64,000 nt of DNA from Kaistia algarum (GTDB lineage: Bacteria > Pseudomonadota > Alphaproteobacteria > Rhizobiales > Kaistiaceae). The first letter of the stretch is position 1. Every line of letters starts with the position of its first letter. The DNA lies in contig NZ_JAPKNJ010000003.1 in NCBI RefSeq assembly GCF_026343945.1, positions 62,001 to 126,000 of the forward strand, read 5' to 3'. Under the pieces are notes generated by a model, which ran no database searches, had not been told where the DNA came from, and saw only the letters and a program-made list of their open reading frames with translations. Both the position numbers and the translations under genes were made by a program. Positions 27,608-36,059 of this stretch are shown here, one piece after another.

Positions 27608-27865
27608 TCCAAGGACGGCAGACGGATTGGCATGGCGATGCGCGTAGCGTTGAGTGACACGGCACAGAAGGTTGAGGTCGCGGCCGCCCCGGTTGTGGCC
27701 AAGCTTCACGCCGATCACACCGGACATCGGCACGATCACGACGCGCCCGAGCGCAAGCGGCGGTTCGGAGAGTGGCTCTTTCTCGCCTCGGCCTTCGACC
27801 GGCTCCTCTTCGTGATCCTCGTCGTCGCGCTGATCTGGCTCGCCGTCGTCTGGGCTATGGGTTGA
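27605..27865 (+). CDS. His-rich small single-span membrane protein leading the zinc operon
   Basis: Up to 86 residues. ATG 27605 lies inside the Zur box and has no ribosome binding site, so the real start may be ATG 27632 or 27638, giving 77 or 75 residues. Mid-protein there is a histidine cluster, HADHTGHRHDHD (His at 35, 38, 41, 43, 45 from the first ATG), then a basic stretch ERKRRF, and one C-terminal membrane helix (about 67-85). I do not recognise a family. Seven bases separate it from aztA. A role in binding or presenting Zn2+ at the membrane is inferred from the His cluster, the Zur box and the operon. Confidence 0.65.
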   Translation: MSKDGRRIGMAMRVALSDTAQKVEVAAAPVVAKLHADHTGHRHDHDAPERKRRFGEWLFLASAFDRLLFVILVVALIWLAVVWAMG

Positions 27866-27872
27866 TCACGAC

Positions 27873-28628
27873 ATGGGTTCCACCTTGGCTCCTTCTGTCC
27901 GCTGCACGGACCTGACGCTCTCCTATCGCCGCCATCCGGCGGTGCATCATCTATCCGGGAGCTTCGCTCCTGGGTCTTTCACGGCGATCGTCGGGCCGAA
28001 CGGCGCCGGCAAATCGACGCTCCTGAAGGGAATGGTCGGGCTGATCAAGCCGGATAGTGGCCGGGTCGAGATCGACGGCGCCCGCCGCAACGAGATCGCC
28101 TACCTCCCGCAGCTCAGCGCGCTCGACCGCGCCTTCCCGATGCGCGTCATCGAACTCGCCTCGATGGGCCTGTGGCGGCGTTTCGGGCCGTTCCGCCGCA
28201 TCGGCGGCAAGGCGATGGCCGACGTCCAGGCGGCGCTCGAGACGGTCGGGCTTTCCGGCTTCGAGGATCGCAGTGTCGGCTCGCTTTCCGGCGGCCAGTT
28301 CCAGCGTGCGCTCTTCGCCCGTCTGTTGCTGCAGGATGCACGGCTGATCCTGCTCGACGAACCCTTTACGGCGATCGACGCGCGCACGACCGAGGCGCTG
28401 ATGGACCTCGTCTGCGCCTGGCATCGTGAGGGCCGGACCGTGATCGCCGTGCTGCACGACATCGACCTGGTGCGCGAGCACATGACCGAGACGCTGCTGA
28501 TCGCGCGCGAAAAGGTTGCCTGGGGGCCGACGGCCGAAACGCTGACCGAGGCCAATCTCATGCGCTCCCGCCATATGCAGGAAGCCTTCGAGGACGATGC
28601 CGAGCTCTGCGAGAGGCCTGCGGCGTGA
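27873..28628 (+). CDS. aztA: Zinc ABC transporter ATP-binding protein, AztA type
   Basis: 251 residues. Walker A is GPNGAGKST, the signature is GSLSGGQFQRALFARLL, Walker B LILLDEPFTAID, and the switch His is in AVLHDIDLV. The N-terminal CTDLTLSYRRHPAVHHLSG resembles AztA, the ATPase of the AztABC zinc importer described in Paracoccus. It drives metal import at the inner membrane. The stop overlaps the aztB start by 4 bp. The plain ZnuC name would be the alternative; AztA is preferred because of the binding protein encoded downstream. Confidence 0.82.
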   Translation: MGSTLAPSVRCTDLTLSYRRHPAVHHLSGSFAPGSFTAIVGPNGAGKSTLLKGMVGLIKPDSGRVEIDGARRNEIAYLPQLSALDRAFPMRVIELASMGLWRRFGPFRRIGGKAMADVQAALETVGLSGFEDRSVGSLSGGQFQRALFARLLLQDARLILLDEPFTAIDARTTEALMDLVCAWHREGRTVIAVLHDIDLVREHMTETLLIAREKVAWGPTAETLTEANLMRSRHMQEAFEDDAELCERPAA

Positions 28629-29497
28629 GTTTCTACAGTCTCGTCTTGGCGCCGTTCGCCGATTTCGGCTTCATGCGGCGCGCGCTGGTCGGCTGCGTCA
28701 CGCTATCGATCTCGGGCGCCCCGATCGGCGTCTTCCTGATCCTGCGTCGCATGAGCCTGATGGGCGATGTGATGGCGCATGCGATCCTGCCGGGCGCCGC
28801 GATCGGCTTCCTGCTGTCGGGCTTCTCGCTCTTCGCCATGACCACGGGCGGCGTCATTGCCGGCCTGCTCGTGGCGCTGGGGGCGGGCGCGATCTCGCGC
28901 TCGACGCCGCTGCGCGAGGATGCGAGCTTCGCCGCCTTCTATCTGGTGTCGCTCGGGCTCGGCGTGCTGATCGTTTCGCTCAAGGGCTCGAACATCGATC
29001 TGCTGCATGTGCTGTTCGGCAATGTGTTGGCGCTCGATGACCCGGCGCTGTTCCTGATCGCCGGCATCGCCACGGTAACGCTGGTGACGCTGGCGTTCAT
29101 CTACCGCCTGCTGGTCGCCGAATGTTTCGATCCGGGCTTCCTCAAGAGTGTCGGCGGCAGTGGCGGGCTGGTGCATTTCCTGTTCCTGGCGCTCGTCGTG
29201 CTCAACCTCGTTGGCGGCTTTAATGCGCTGGGCACGCTGATGGTCGTCGGCCTGATCATCCTGCCTGCGGCCTCGGCCTCGTTCTGGAGCGAGAGCATAG
29301 CCGGGCAGATCCTCGCCGCCGCGCTCATCGGCATCGTCTCTTCCCTGGTCGGCCTGCTGTTCTCCTTTCACGCCGATCTTCCCTCTTCGCCGGCCATCAT
29401 CCTGACCGCCGGCGCCATCCATGCCGGCTCGATCCTTGTCGGCACGCGCGGCAGCTATCTCGCCCGCGCCTTCCGGCCGCGGCACCTCCGCGGCTGA
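28625..29497 (+). CDS. aztB: Zinc ABC transporter permease, AztB type
   Basis: 290 residues, eight to nine hydrophobic helices, ABC-3 permease family (ISGAPIGVFLILRRMSLMGDVMAHAILPGAAIGFL near the N-terminus; GTLMVVGLIILPAASASFW in the second half). These permeases pass Zn2+ or Mn2+ through the inner membrane. It starts inside the end of aztA, so translation is coupled. Thirty bases separate it from aztC. Confidence 0.85.
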   Translation: MSFYSLVLAPFADFGFMRRALVGCVTLSISGAPIGVFLILRRMSLMGDVMAHAILPGAAIGFLLSGFSLFAMTTGGVIAGLLVALGAGAISRSTPLREDASFAAFYLVSLGLGVLIVSLKGSNIDLLHVLFGNVLALDDPALFLIAGIATVTLVTLAFIYRLLVAECFDPGFLKSVGGSGGLVHFLFLALVVLNLVGGFNALGTLMVVGLIILPAASASFWSESIAGQILAAALIGIVSSLVGLLFSFHADLPSSPAIILTAGAIHAGSILVGTRGSYLARAFRPRHLRG

Positions 29498-29527
29498 GAC
29501 ACTCATTCGAGAAACAGGAGCCTAATC

Positions 29528-30451
29528 ATGCAGCTCAAGCGTTTTTCCCTCGCGCTTGCCATGGCGCTTTCCCTTGCCGGGACGGCGCTGGCCGCTGAAC
29601 CGGTCAAGGTGGTGGCGAGCTTTTCCGTCCTTGGTGATCTTGCTGCCGAAGTCGGCGGCGACCATGTCGAGGTCACGACGCTGGTGGGCCCGAATGGCGA
29701 TGCGCATGTCTTCGAACCCAGCCCGAAGGATGCCAAGGCCCTCGGTGCCGCCAGCCTTCTCGTCGAGAACGGGCTCGGCCTCGAGCATTGGCTGCAGCGC
29801 CTTGTCGACGTCTCCGGCTTCAAGGGAACGACGGTGATCGCCTCGACCGGCGTCGAGCCGCGCCTGTGGACCGGCGATGCGGACGAGGCCGAGGAACTCG
29901 CCAAGGATTCCTCCGGCCGTGCGATTGATCCGCATGCCTGGCAGAATGCTGCCAACGGCATCCTCTACGTCAACAATATCGTCGCCGGACTTTCGTCGGT
30001 CGATCCGGCCAACGCCGCCGACTACAAGGCGAATGGCGACAAGCTCGTCGCCAAGCTCCAGACGATCGATGCCCGGCTCAAGGCGGATTTCGGCGCGTTG
30101 CCGGAAGCCAAGCGCAAGATCGTCACCAGCCATGACGCCTTCGGCTATTTCGGCGCCGCCTATGGCGTGACCTTCATCGCGCCGGAAGGCCTCAGCACCG
30201 AGAGCGAAGTTTCCGCCTCGGCCATCGCCGCGATCATCAAGCAGATCCGCGACGAGAAGATCCAGGCGATCTTCGTCGAGAACATCACCGATCCGCGCCT
30301 CCTGAAGCAGATCGCGCAGGAGACCGGCGTCAAAATCGGCGGCGAGCTCTTCTCCGACGCATTGTCGCCTGCCGATGGCCCCGCGCCAACCTATGTGAAG
30401 ATGTTCCAGAACAACGAAGCGCAGCTGCTATCCGCCATGAGCGGCAGCTAG
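29528..30451 (+). CDS. aztC: Zinc ABC transporter substrate-binding protein, AztC type
   Basis: 307 residues with signal peptide (MALSLAGTALAAE) and AGGAG upstream. Cluster A-I metal-binding protein: ligand positions are His60 (GDAHVFEP), His136 (IDPHAWQN), His202 (VTSHDAFGYF) and an Asp in ELFSDALS near residue 277. This spacing agrees closely with the three-His/one-Asp site of Paracoccus AztC. A short acidic loop (TGDADEAEELAKD) stands where ZnuA has a His-rich loop. It captures Zn2+ in the periplasm for AztAB. No aztD metallochaperone gene follows; the next gene is convergent. Confidence 0.85.
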   Translation: MQLKRFSLALAMALSLAGTALAAEPVKVVASFSVLGDLAAEVGGDHVEVTTLVGPNGDAHVFEPSPKDAKALGAASLLVENGLGLEHWLQRLVDVSGFKGTTVIASTGVEPRLWTGDADEAEELAKDSSGRAIDPHAWQNAANGILYVNNIVAGLSSVDPANAADYKANGDKLVAKLQTIDARLKADFGALPEAKRKIVTSHDAFGYFGAAYGVTFIAPEGLSTESEVSASAIAAIIKQIRDEKIQAIFVENITDPRLLKQIAQETGVKIGGELFSDALSPADGPAPTYVKMFQNNEAQLLSAMSGS

Positions 30452-30466
30452 CTTCAAATCCCCAAT

Positions 30467-30498
30467 CGTCGGGCGGGGTGCATCAGCCTCGCCCGACG
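30467..30498. terminator. Hairpin between convergent aztC and kinase genes
   Basis: A perfect 9-bp inverted repeat CGTCGGGCG/CGCCCGACG with a 14-base loop, 16 bp after the aztC stop and overlapping the last codons of the kinase. No T run; bidirectional termination is plausible. Confidence 0.4.
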
Positions 30499-31403
30499 AG
30501 CGCCGCCTCGACGGCGGCACGCCTCGGCATCGGTGCGACGGCGCCGTAGCCCTCCGTGGCGAGCCCCGCCGCCGCATTGGCATAGCGCGCCGCCGCGAAG
30601 GGATCGCCCTCGCGTAGATATTCAGACAGGAAGGCGCCGTCGAACGTGTCGCCCGCGCCTGTCGCATCGACCGGCTTCACAGCAATGGCGGGCACGGTCA
30701 CGCGCTGGCTTGGCGTCGCGACCAGCGCTCCCTCCGCTCCCATGGTGACGATGACGATCTTCGGCCCGAGGCGGAGATAGAAGTCGGCGATCCGGTCCGG
30801 CTCGGTGGTTCCGGCCAGTTCCTTCGCATCTTCGGAACTGGTCTTCAGGATGTCGGAAAGCCCCGCCGCCGCATGGATGGTGGCGCGGGCGCGATCGATC
30901 GGCCAGAGCCTGAGCCGCAGATTGGTGTCGTAGGAGACAAGCGTCCCAGCGCTGCGCGCCGTGCGCATGGCCAGGAAGACGAGGTCGGTCGCGGCCGACG
31001 AGATCGCCTGGCTGATGCCCGAGGCATGGATAACGCGGGCATTGCGGACATAATCCAGCGGCAACTCCTCCGGCGTCAGCCGGCTCGCCGCAGAACCGGC
31101 GCGACGGTAGGAGAAGACATGGCCATCCGGACCATGGGTGACGAAATAGATCCCGGTCGGCGCCGAGGGGTCGATCTTCACCGCGCTCGCGTCGATCCCT
31201 TCGGCCTGCCACAGATCGAAGAAGGATTGGCCGAAGCTGTCGGCGCCAAGTGCGGTGATCATGCCGACCGAGGCGCCCTGGCGCGCGGCGGCGACGGCGC
31301 AGTTCGACGCGTCGCCGCCATGGCCGGGGTGGAAATCGCCGCCCTGCTTTGGCTGGTTCAATTCGACCATCGGCTCGCCGATGCAGACGATTTCCGGACC
31401 CAA
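30483..31403 (-). CDS. PfkB-family sugar kinase, 2-keto-3-deoxygluconate kinase-like
   Basis: 306 residues from a TTG start at 31403, supported by AAGGGAG six bases upstream. PfkB signature 1 is GHGGDASNCAVAAARQG and signature 2, with the catalytic Asp, is DATGAGDTFDGAFLSEYL. The opening VCIGEPMVELNQP and FSYRRAGSAASRL favour the KdgK subgroup, which phosphorylates 2-keto-3-deoxygluconate in hexuronate/Entner-Doudoroff catabolism; fructokinase or ribokinase-like activity cannot be excluded. Stands alone in its orientation, 90 bp downstream of the aldo/keto reductase. Confidence 0.8.
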   Translation of the reverse strand: MGPEIVCIGEPMVELNQPKQGGDFHPGHGGDASNCAVAAARQGASVGMITALGADSFGQSFFDLWQAEGIDASAVKIDPSAPTGIYFVTHGPDGHVFSYRRAGSAASRLTPEELPLDYVRNARVIHASGISQAISSAATDLVFLAMRTARSAGTLVSYDTNLRLRLWPIDRARATIHAAAGLSDILKTSSEDAKELAGTTEPDRIADFYLRLGPKIVIVTMGAEGALVATPSQRVTVPAIAVKPVDATGAGDTFDGAFLSEYLREGDPFAAARYANAAAGLATEGYGAVAPMPRRAAVEAALVGRG

Positions 31404-31493
31404 GACGCTCTCCCTTGCAGAACCGCGCCTTTCTGGAGCCTCCTTCGCTGCTGCGCAAGAGCGGTCGAATGGGGAGAGGGTCGCGAGGAGGGC

Positions 31494-32372
31494 TCAGCCG
31501 GCCTTGGTGGCTTCGGCGATCCCATCCAGCGCCCGCAGCGCAGCCTCGGGCAGCTCGATTTCGGCCGCGGCGAGATTCTCCCGCAGGTGCGCCACCGAGG
31601 ACGTGCCGGGGATGAGCAGGATGTTCGGGGCGCGGTGGAGCAGCCAGGCGAGCGCGATCTGCATCGGTGTGGCGCCAAGCTCTGCCGCGACCTCCGATAA
31701 GGTCGAGGATTGCAGCGGCGTGAAGCCGCCGAGCGGGAAGAACGGCACATAGGCGATTCCGTCCCGGGCGAGATCGTCGATGAGAGCGTCGTCGTCGCGA
31801 TGGGCCAGATTATAGAGGTTCTGCACGCAGGCGATCGGAGCAATGGCGCGCGCCGTCTCGATCTGAGCCCGCGTCGCATTGCTGAGGCCGATATGGCGGA
31901 TCAGGCCGCTCCCCTTCAAGGCGGCGAGCGCCTCGACCTGTGCTTCGATCGGTCCTTCCTTGGGGCCATGAACGTCGTAGATGATGCGCAGATTGACAAC
32001 ATCCAGCGTCTCGACACCGAGATTGCGCAGATTGTCGTGCACCTGGGCGATCAATTCGTCCGGCGAGAACGCAGGTATCCAGGAAGCGTCTTCTCCGCGC
32101 CGCGCGCCGACCTTGGTGACGATCGTCAGATCGTCGGCATAGGGAGCAAGGGCTTCGCGGATCAGCCGGTTGGTGACGTGGGGGCCGTAGAAGTCGCTGG
32201 TATCGATATGATCGACGCCCTGCGCAACGGCTTCGCGCAATACGGCGACAGCCGCCGCCGGGTCCTTTGGCGGGCCGAAGACGCCGGGCCCGGCAAGTTG
32301 CATGGCGCCATAGCCGAGCCGCGTGACGTCGCGGTCGCCGAGACGATAGATTCCGGATGTCTGGATGGTCAT
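31494..32372 (-). CDS. Aldo/keto reductase paired with a divergent LysR regulator
   Basis: 292 residues from ATG 32372, with GGGAG upstream; the longer open frame to 32645 runs into the LysR gene. Catalytic residues: Asp/Tyr in HIDTSDFYGPHVTN and Lys in IVTKVGARR; cofactor region LIPGTSSVAHLRENLAAAE. NADPH-linked carbonyl reduction in the cytosol is expected. The substrate is not known. The divergent LysR gene 94 bp away probably regulates it. Confidence 0.82.
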   Translation of the reverse strand: MTIQTSGIYRLGDRDVTRLGYGAMQLAGPGVFGPPKDPAAAVAVLREAVAQGVDHIDTSDFYGPHVTNRLIREALAPYADDLTIVTKVGARRGEDASWIPAFSPDELIAQVHDNLRNLGVETLDVVNLRIIYDVHGPKEGPIEAQVEALAALKGSGLIRHIGLSNATRAQIETARAIAPIACVQNLYNLAHRDDDALIDDLARDGIAYVPFFPLGGFTPLQSSTLSEVAAELGATPMQIALAWLLHRAPNILLIPGTSSVAHLRENLAAAEIELPEAALRALDGIAEATKAG

Positions 32373-32466
32373 TGTCAGTCTCCCGTGAGGACAGGCGTTA
32401 GCTAGGCCTTGCGACGCCGCACGAAAACCGGGCACTATCTGCACGGGCTGTACGAAAGATCGAACG

Positions 32467-33375
32467 ATGAAATCGGACCTCGGGGATCTCGATTCCTTTG
32501 TCGCTGTGGCTGAGGCTGGCGGCTTCCGCGACGCAGCGCGACTCACCGGGGGGAGCGCGTCGGGACTCAGTGAGGCTGTACGGCGGTTGGAAACGCGGCT
32601 CGGCGTCCGTCTGCTCAATCGCACCACACGCAGCGTCCTGCCCACCGAGGCTGGGCGACATCTCCTGGAGCGCGTCGCGCCCGCGCTGAGGGAAGTGGAA
32701 TCGGCGCTCGACGGCGTCCATGGATTTCGAGATCGTCCCGCTGGGACGTTACGGCTGAACGTTCCCGTCAGCGTAGAGAAGATCGTCCTACCCGAGATCT
32801 TACCGCCATTTCTTGCGGCCTATCCCGAAATCCGGCTGGATGTGACTGCCGAGGACGAGTTCGTCGACCTGCTGGCTGCGGGCTGCGATGCCGGGATCCG
32901 ATATGATGAGCGGCTGGAGCAGGACATGATCGCGGTGCCGATCGGCCCGCGCATTCAGCGCTTCGGGGCGGCCGCCGCGCCGGCCTATCTCGATCGGCGA
33001 GGCCGCCCTCAGCATCCTCACGATCTGCTGGACCACGCCTGCATGCGCTTCCGCTTTTCGAGCGGTGTTCGTCCCTTATGGGAATTCGAGCGCGACGGCG
33101 AGGTGGTGAGGATCGATCCCACCGGACAACTCGAAGTCCAGCCGGCAGGGGCCATCGATCTTGCAATAAAGGCTGCGATCGGCGGCGTCGGAATTGTCAC
33201 CAGCTTCGAGGACTGGCTCCGCCCTCATTTCATCAGCGGCGCGCTGGAGCCTGTGCTGGAGGATTGGTGGCCGTCCTTCTCAGGACCCTTCCTCTACTAT
33301 CCCGGCCGCCGTCTCGTGCCGGCGCCGCTGCGGGCCTTCATTGATTTCATCAAGGCGCCAGCGGCCATCCGCTGA
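32467..33375 (+). CDS. LysR-family transcriptional regulator
   Basis: 302 residues. Winged helix at 1-65 (LDSFVAVAEAGGFRDAARLTG, then ASGLSEAVRRLETRLGVRLLNRTTRSVLPTEAG), substrate-binding domain from about residue 90. This LysR subgroup (DsdC/YafC-like) is commonly divergent from oxidoreductases. It most likely controls the aldo/keto reductase gene. I cannot pick out a convincing T-N11-A operator in the 94-bp gap. Confidence 0.88.
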   Translation: MKSDLGDLDSFVAVAEAGGFRDAARLTGGSASGLSEAVRRLETRLGVRLLNRTTRSVLPTEAGRHLLERVAPALREVESALDGVHGFRDRPAGTLRLNVPVSVEKIVLPEILPPFLAAYPEIRLDVTAEDEFVDLLAAGCDAGIRYDERLEQDMIAVPIGPRIQRFGAAAAPAYLDRRGRPQHPHDLLDHACMRFRFSSGVRPLWEFERDGEVVRIDPTGQLEVQPAGAIDLAIKAAIGGVGIVTSFEDWLRPHFISGALEPVLEDWWPSFSGPFLYYPGRRLVPAPLRAFIDFIKAPAAIR

Positions 33376-33405
33376 CGCCAAGCTGCATGGAGAAGGCTTC
33401 GCGGC

Positions 33406-34581
33406 TCAGATCTCGCCGTTGATCGCCTGGCGGAAGAGAACGTCGTATTCCGCCGTGCCCATCTTCACCGGATTGCCGCCGTTCGACGGGTCATGCTCGG
33501 CCATCTTCGCCGCGTCCGGCAGCACGCTCTCGTCGACGCCGATTTCCTTCAGCGTATGCGGAATAGCAAGCTCGCTGCGGAGCGCCAGCACCCAGTCGAT
33601 CACGCTCGCCGCCGACTGGCCGGGCAGATCGAGATAACGGGCCATGGCGGCGAGCTTTTCGTCGATCGCCGGCCGGTTATGCGTCAGCACATAGGGCATG
33701 ACGACGGCATTGGTGAGGCCGTGATGCGTTCCGCGCAGGCTGGAGCAGGGATGGCTCATGGCGTGCATCGCACCGAGGCCCTTCTGGAAGGCGACGGCGC
33801 CCATGGACGAGGCGATTAGCATGTAGGAGCGAGCGTCGATATTGGCGCCGTCCTTGACCGCGGCCGGAAGCCAGTCCTTGACGAGGCGCATGCCTTCCAG
33901 CGCAATACCGGCCGAGAGCGGATGGAAGAACGGGCTGCACCAGGCTTCCAGCGAATGCGACAGCGCATCCATGCCGGTCCAGGCGGTGATTTTCGCCGGC
34001 AGGCCGACGGTGAGCTCGGGGTCGGAGATAACAACCTTCGGCAGCATCAGCGGATGGAAGATGATCTTCTTGGTGTGGTCGCTGGGGTCAGTGACGACGG
34101 TGGCGCGGCCGACTTCCGAACCGGTGCCCGCCGTGGTCGGGACGGCGACGATCGGAGCGATGCCTTTCGGGTCCGCTCGCGTCCACCAATCCTCGCGATC
34201 CTCGAAATCGAACACCGAGCGTGTCTGGCCACTCATGAAGGCGATGGTCTTGCCGATATCCATGGCCGAGCCGCCGCCGAAGGCGATGACGCCGTCATGG
34301 CCGCCAGCCTTGTAAGCTTTGAGCCCGTCGTCGAGATTGGCCAAGGTCGGATTGCCGTCGACCCTGGAGAACACGGCATAGGGCACATTGGCGGCGTCGA
34401 GCACGGCGAGCGCTTTCGCCACCACCGGCAGGTCGGCAATGCCGGGGTCGGTGACGAAGAGGGGCCGGGCGATGCCGGCCGTCTTCACCGCGTCGGCGAG
34501 ATCGGCGATCCGTCCGGCGCCGAAACGGATGGCGGTCGGATAGGACCAGTTCGCGGTCAGCGAGGCGTAACGGTCGAGCAT
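33406..34581 (-). CDS. Iron-containing alcohol dehydrogenase
   Basis: 391 residues. Group III (Fe) ADH motifs: IAFGGGSAMDIGKTIAF (NAD binding), VPTTAGTGSEV, and the metal-binding segments TGMDALSHSLEAWCS and GAMHAMSHPCSSLRGTHHG with the expected Asp/His ligands. It is the last gene of the minus-strand amine/amino-alcohol-type cluster, 41 bp after the aldehyde dehydrogenase. In that context it could oxidise a gamma-glutamylated amino alcohol to an aldehyde; this is inference. Confidence 0.88.
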   Translation of the reverse strand: MLDRYASLTANWSYPTAIRFGAGRIADLADAVKTAGIARPLFVTDPGIADLPVVAKALAVLDAANVPYAVFSRVDGNPTLANLDDGLKAYKAGGHDGVIAFGGGSAMDIGKTIAFMSGQTRSVFDFEDREDWWTRADPKGIAPIVAVPTTAGTGSEVGRATVVTDPSDHTKKIIFHPLMLPKVVISDPELTVGLPAKITAWTGMDALSHSLEAWCSPFFHPLSAGIALEGMRLVKDWLPAAVKDGANIDARSYMLIASSMGAVAFQKGLGAMHAMSHPCSSLRGTHHGLTNAVVMPYVLTHNRPAIDEKLAAMARYLDLPGQSAASVIDWVLALRSELAIPHTLKEIGVDESVLPDAAKMAEHDPSNGGNPVKMGTAEYDVLFRQAINGEI

Positions 34582-34622
34582 GGGATCGTCCTTGGGTAGG
34601 GAAATGCGTCGGGTTGTCTGGA

Positions 34623-36026
34623 TCAGGACGTCTTCGTCCGCAGATGGAAGCTCTTCGGGCGCGTCAGATGCTCATAGCCGACGCGGGAGAGCGTCGCGCC
34701 GCGGCCGGTCTGCTTGACGCCGACCCAGGGCAGGGCCGGATCGAGGAAGTCGCAGCGGTTCATGTAGACCGTGCCGGTCTCGATGCGGTCGCCGATCGAT
34801 TCCGCAGCTTCCACATCCTCGGTCCAGATCGCGGCAGTGAGGCCGAAGGGGGAATCGTTCATGAGGGCGATCGCCTCTTCGTCCGACTTGACCTTCATGA
34901 TGCCGAAGGCCGGGCCGAAGGTTTCCTCGGTCATGAAGCGCATCGAATGGTCGACCTCGACCAGCACCTGCGGCGCCAGATAGGCGGTGCCTTCCTGCGC
35001 TTCGGGGAAGTGATTCGGATCGATCAACGCCTTGGCGCCCGCGCGGATCGCCTCGTCGACCTGGCCCTGGATAAAGGCCGCCGCCGAGGCGCGAACCACG
35101 GGACCCAGCGTCGTCGCCGGATCGGTCGGGCTGCCGAGCTTGTAGGCGTTCACGGTCGCGACCGCGCCTTCGACGAACGCGTCATAGACGGCCTCATGGA
35201 CATAGACGCGCTCCATGGCGCAGCAGGACTGTCCGGAATTGAAGAAACCGCCATCGACGATGTTCTCGATCGCGAAAGCGAGGTTCACGTCCCGTCGGAC
35301 ATAGGCCGGGTCCTTGCCGCCGAGTTCGAGGCAGGTCGCCGGGAAGTTCGGCGCGCCGGCGACCGAGCCCATGATGTGGCGGCCGCCAGCGGTCGAACCC
35401 GTGAACCCGACCTGATCGACGAGGCCGGAGCGGATCACCTTGTCGGTCGTCTCGTGGCTCATATTGACGAACTGGAACACGTCCTGCCAGAGGCCGGCCT
35501 TGGCGAAGGCCGAAGCGAAATGCTCGGCGACCAGCGCCGTCTGGCTCGAATGCTTCATGACGACAGTGTTGCCGGCGAGGATCGCGGGCAGCACCGCATT
35601 GAGCGCCGTCATGTAGGGAAAGTTCCAGGCGGGGAGATTCAGGCAAACGCCGAGCGGCTCGCGGCGGATATAGCGCTTGAAACCCTCTTTGGGACCAACA
35701 TCGATATCGGCGAGCGTTGCCGGCGCGATATCGATCATGTAGCGCGCCCGCTCCTCGAAGCCGCGCATCTCGCCATGGCCGTAACGGATCGGCCGGCCCA
35801 TCTGCCAGGCGAGGAGTTCGGCGACCTTGTCCTTCTCGGCCACCATGGCGTCGACGAAGGCCGCGGCAATCTTCTGCCGCTCGGTCATGGAGGAAGTCCG
35901 CCATTCGCGCTGGGCGGCCTTCGCCGCTTCCAGCGCCTTCAGGACTTCGGCCTCGGAAGCGAGCGGCCGCTCGGCATAAAGCGAGCCGTCGACGGGGGTG
36001 ACGATCTTCAGCACGGGGGCGTTCAT
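34623..36026 (-). CDS. NAD(P)-dependent aldehyde dehydrogenase
   Basis: About 467 residues from ATG 36026; a GTG three codons earlier is possible. ALDH motifs: NLPAWNFPYMTALNAVLPAILAGN, GFTGSTAGG, catalytic Glu in LELGGKDPAY and the catalytic Cys in FFNSGQSCCAMERVYV. The family turns aldehydes into acids in the cytosol. It is 33 bp from the ligase gene, so the aldehyde is probably an intermediate of that pathway, as with PuuC in putrescine breakdown. Substrate not determined. Confidence 0.88.
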   Translation of the reverse strand: MNAPVLKIVTPVDGSLYAERPLASEAEVLKALEAAKAAQREWRTSSMTERQKIAAAFVDAMVAEKDKVAELLAWQMGRPIRYGHGEMRGFEERARYMIDIAPATLADIDVGPKEGFKRYIRREPLGVCLNLPAWNFPYMTALNAVLPAILAGNTVVMKHSSQTALVAEHFASAFAKAGLWQDVFQFVNMSHETTDKVIRSGLVDQVGFTGSTAGGRHIMGSVAGAPNFPATCLELGGKDPAYVRRDVNLAFAIENIVDGGFFNSGQSCCAMERVYVHEAVYDAFVEGAVATVNAYKLGSPTDPATTLGPVVRASAAAFIQGQVDEAIRAGAKALIDPNHFPEAQEGTAYLAPQVLVEVDHSMRFMTEETFGPAFGIMKVKSDEEAIALMNDSPFGLTAAIWTEDVEAAESIGDRIETGTVYMNRCDFLDPALPWVGVKQTGRGATLSRVGYEHLTRPKSFHLRTKTS

Positions 36027-36059
36027 GGCGGTCACTCGAATGATGATGCGTGGCGGCAG

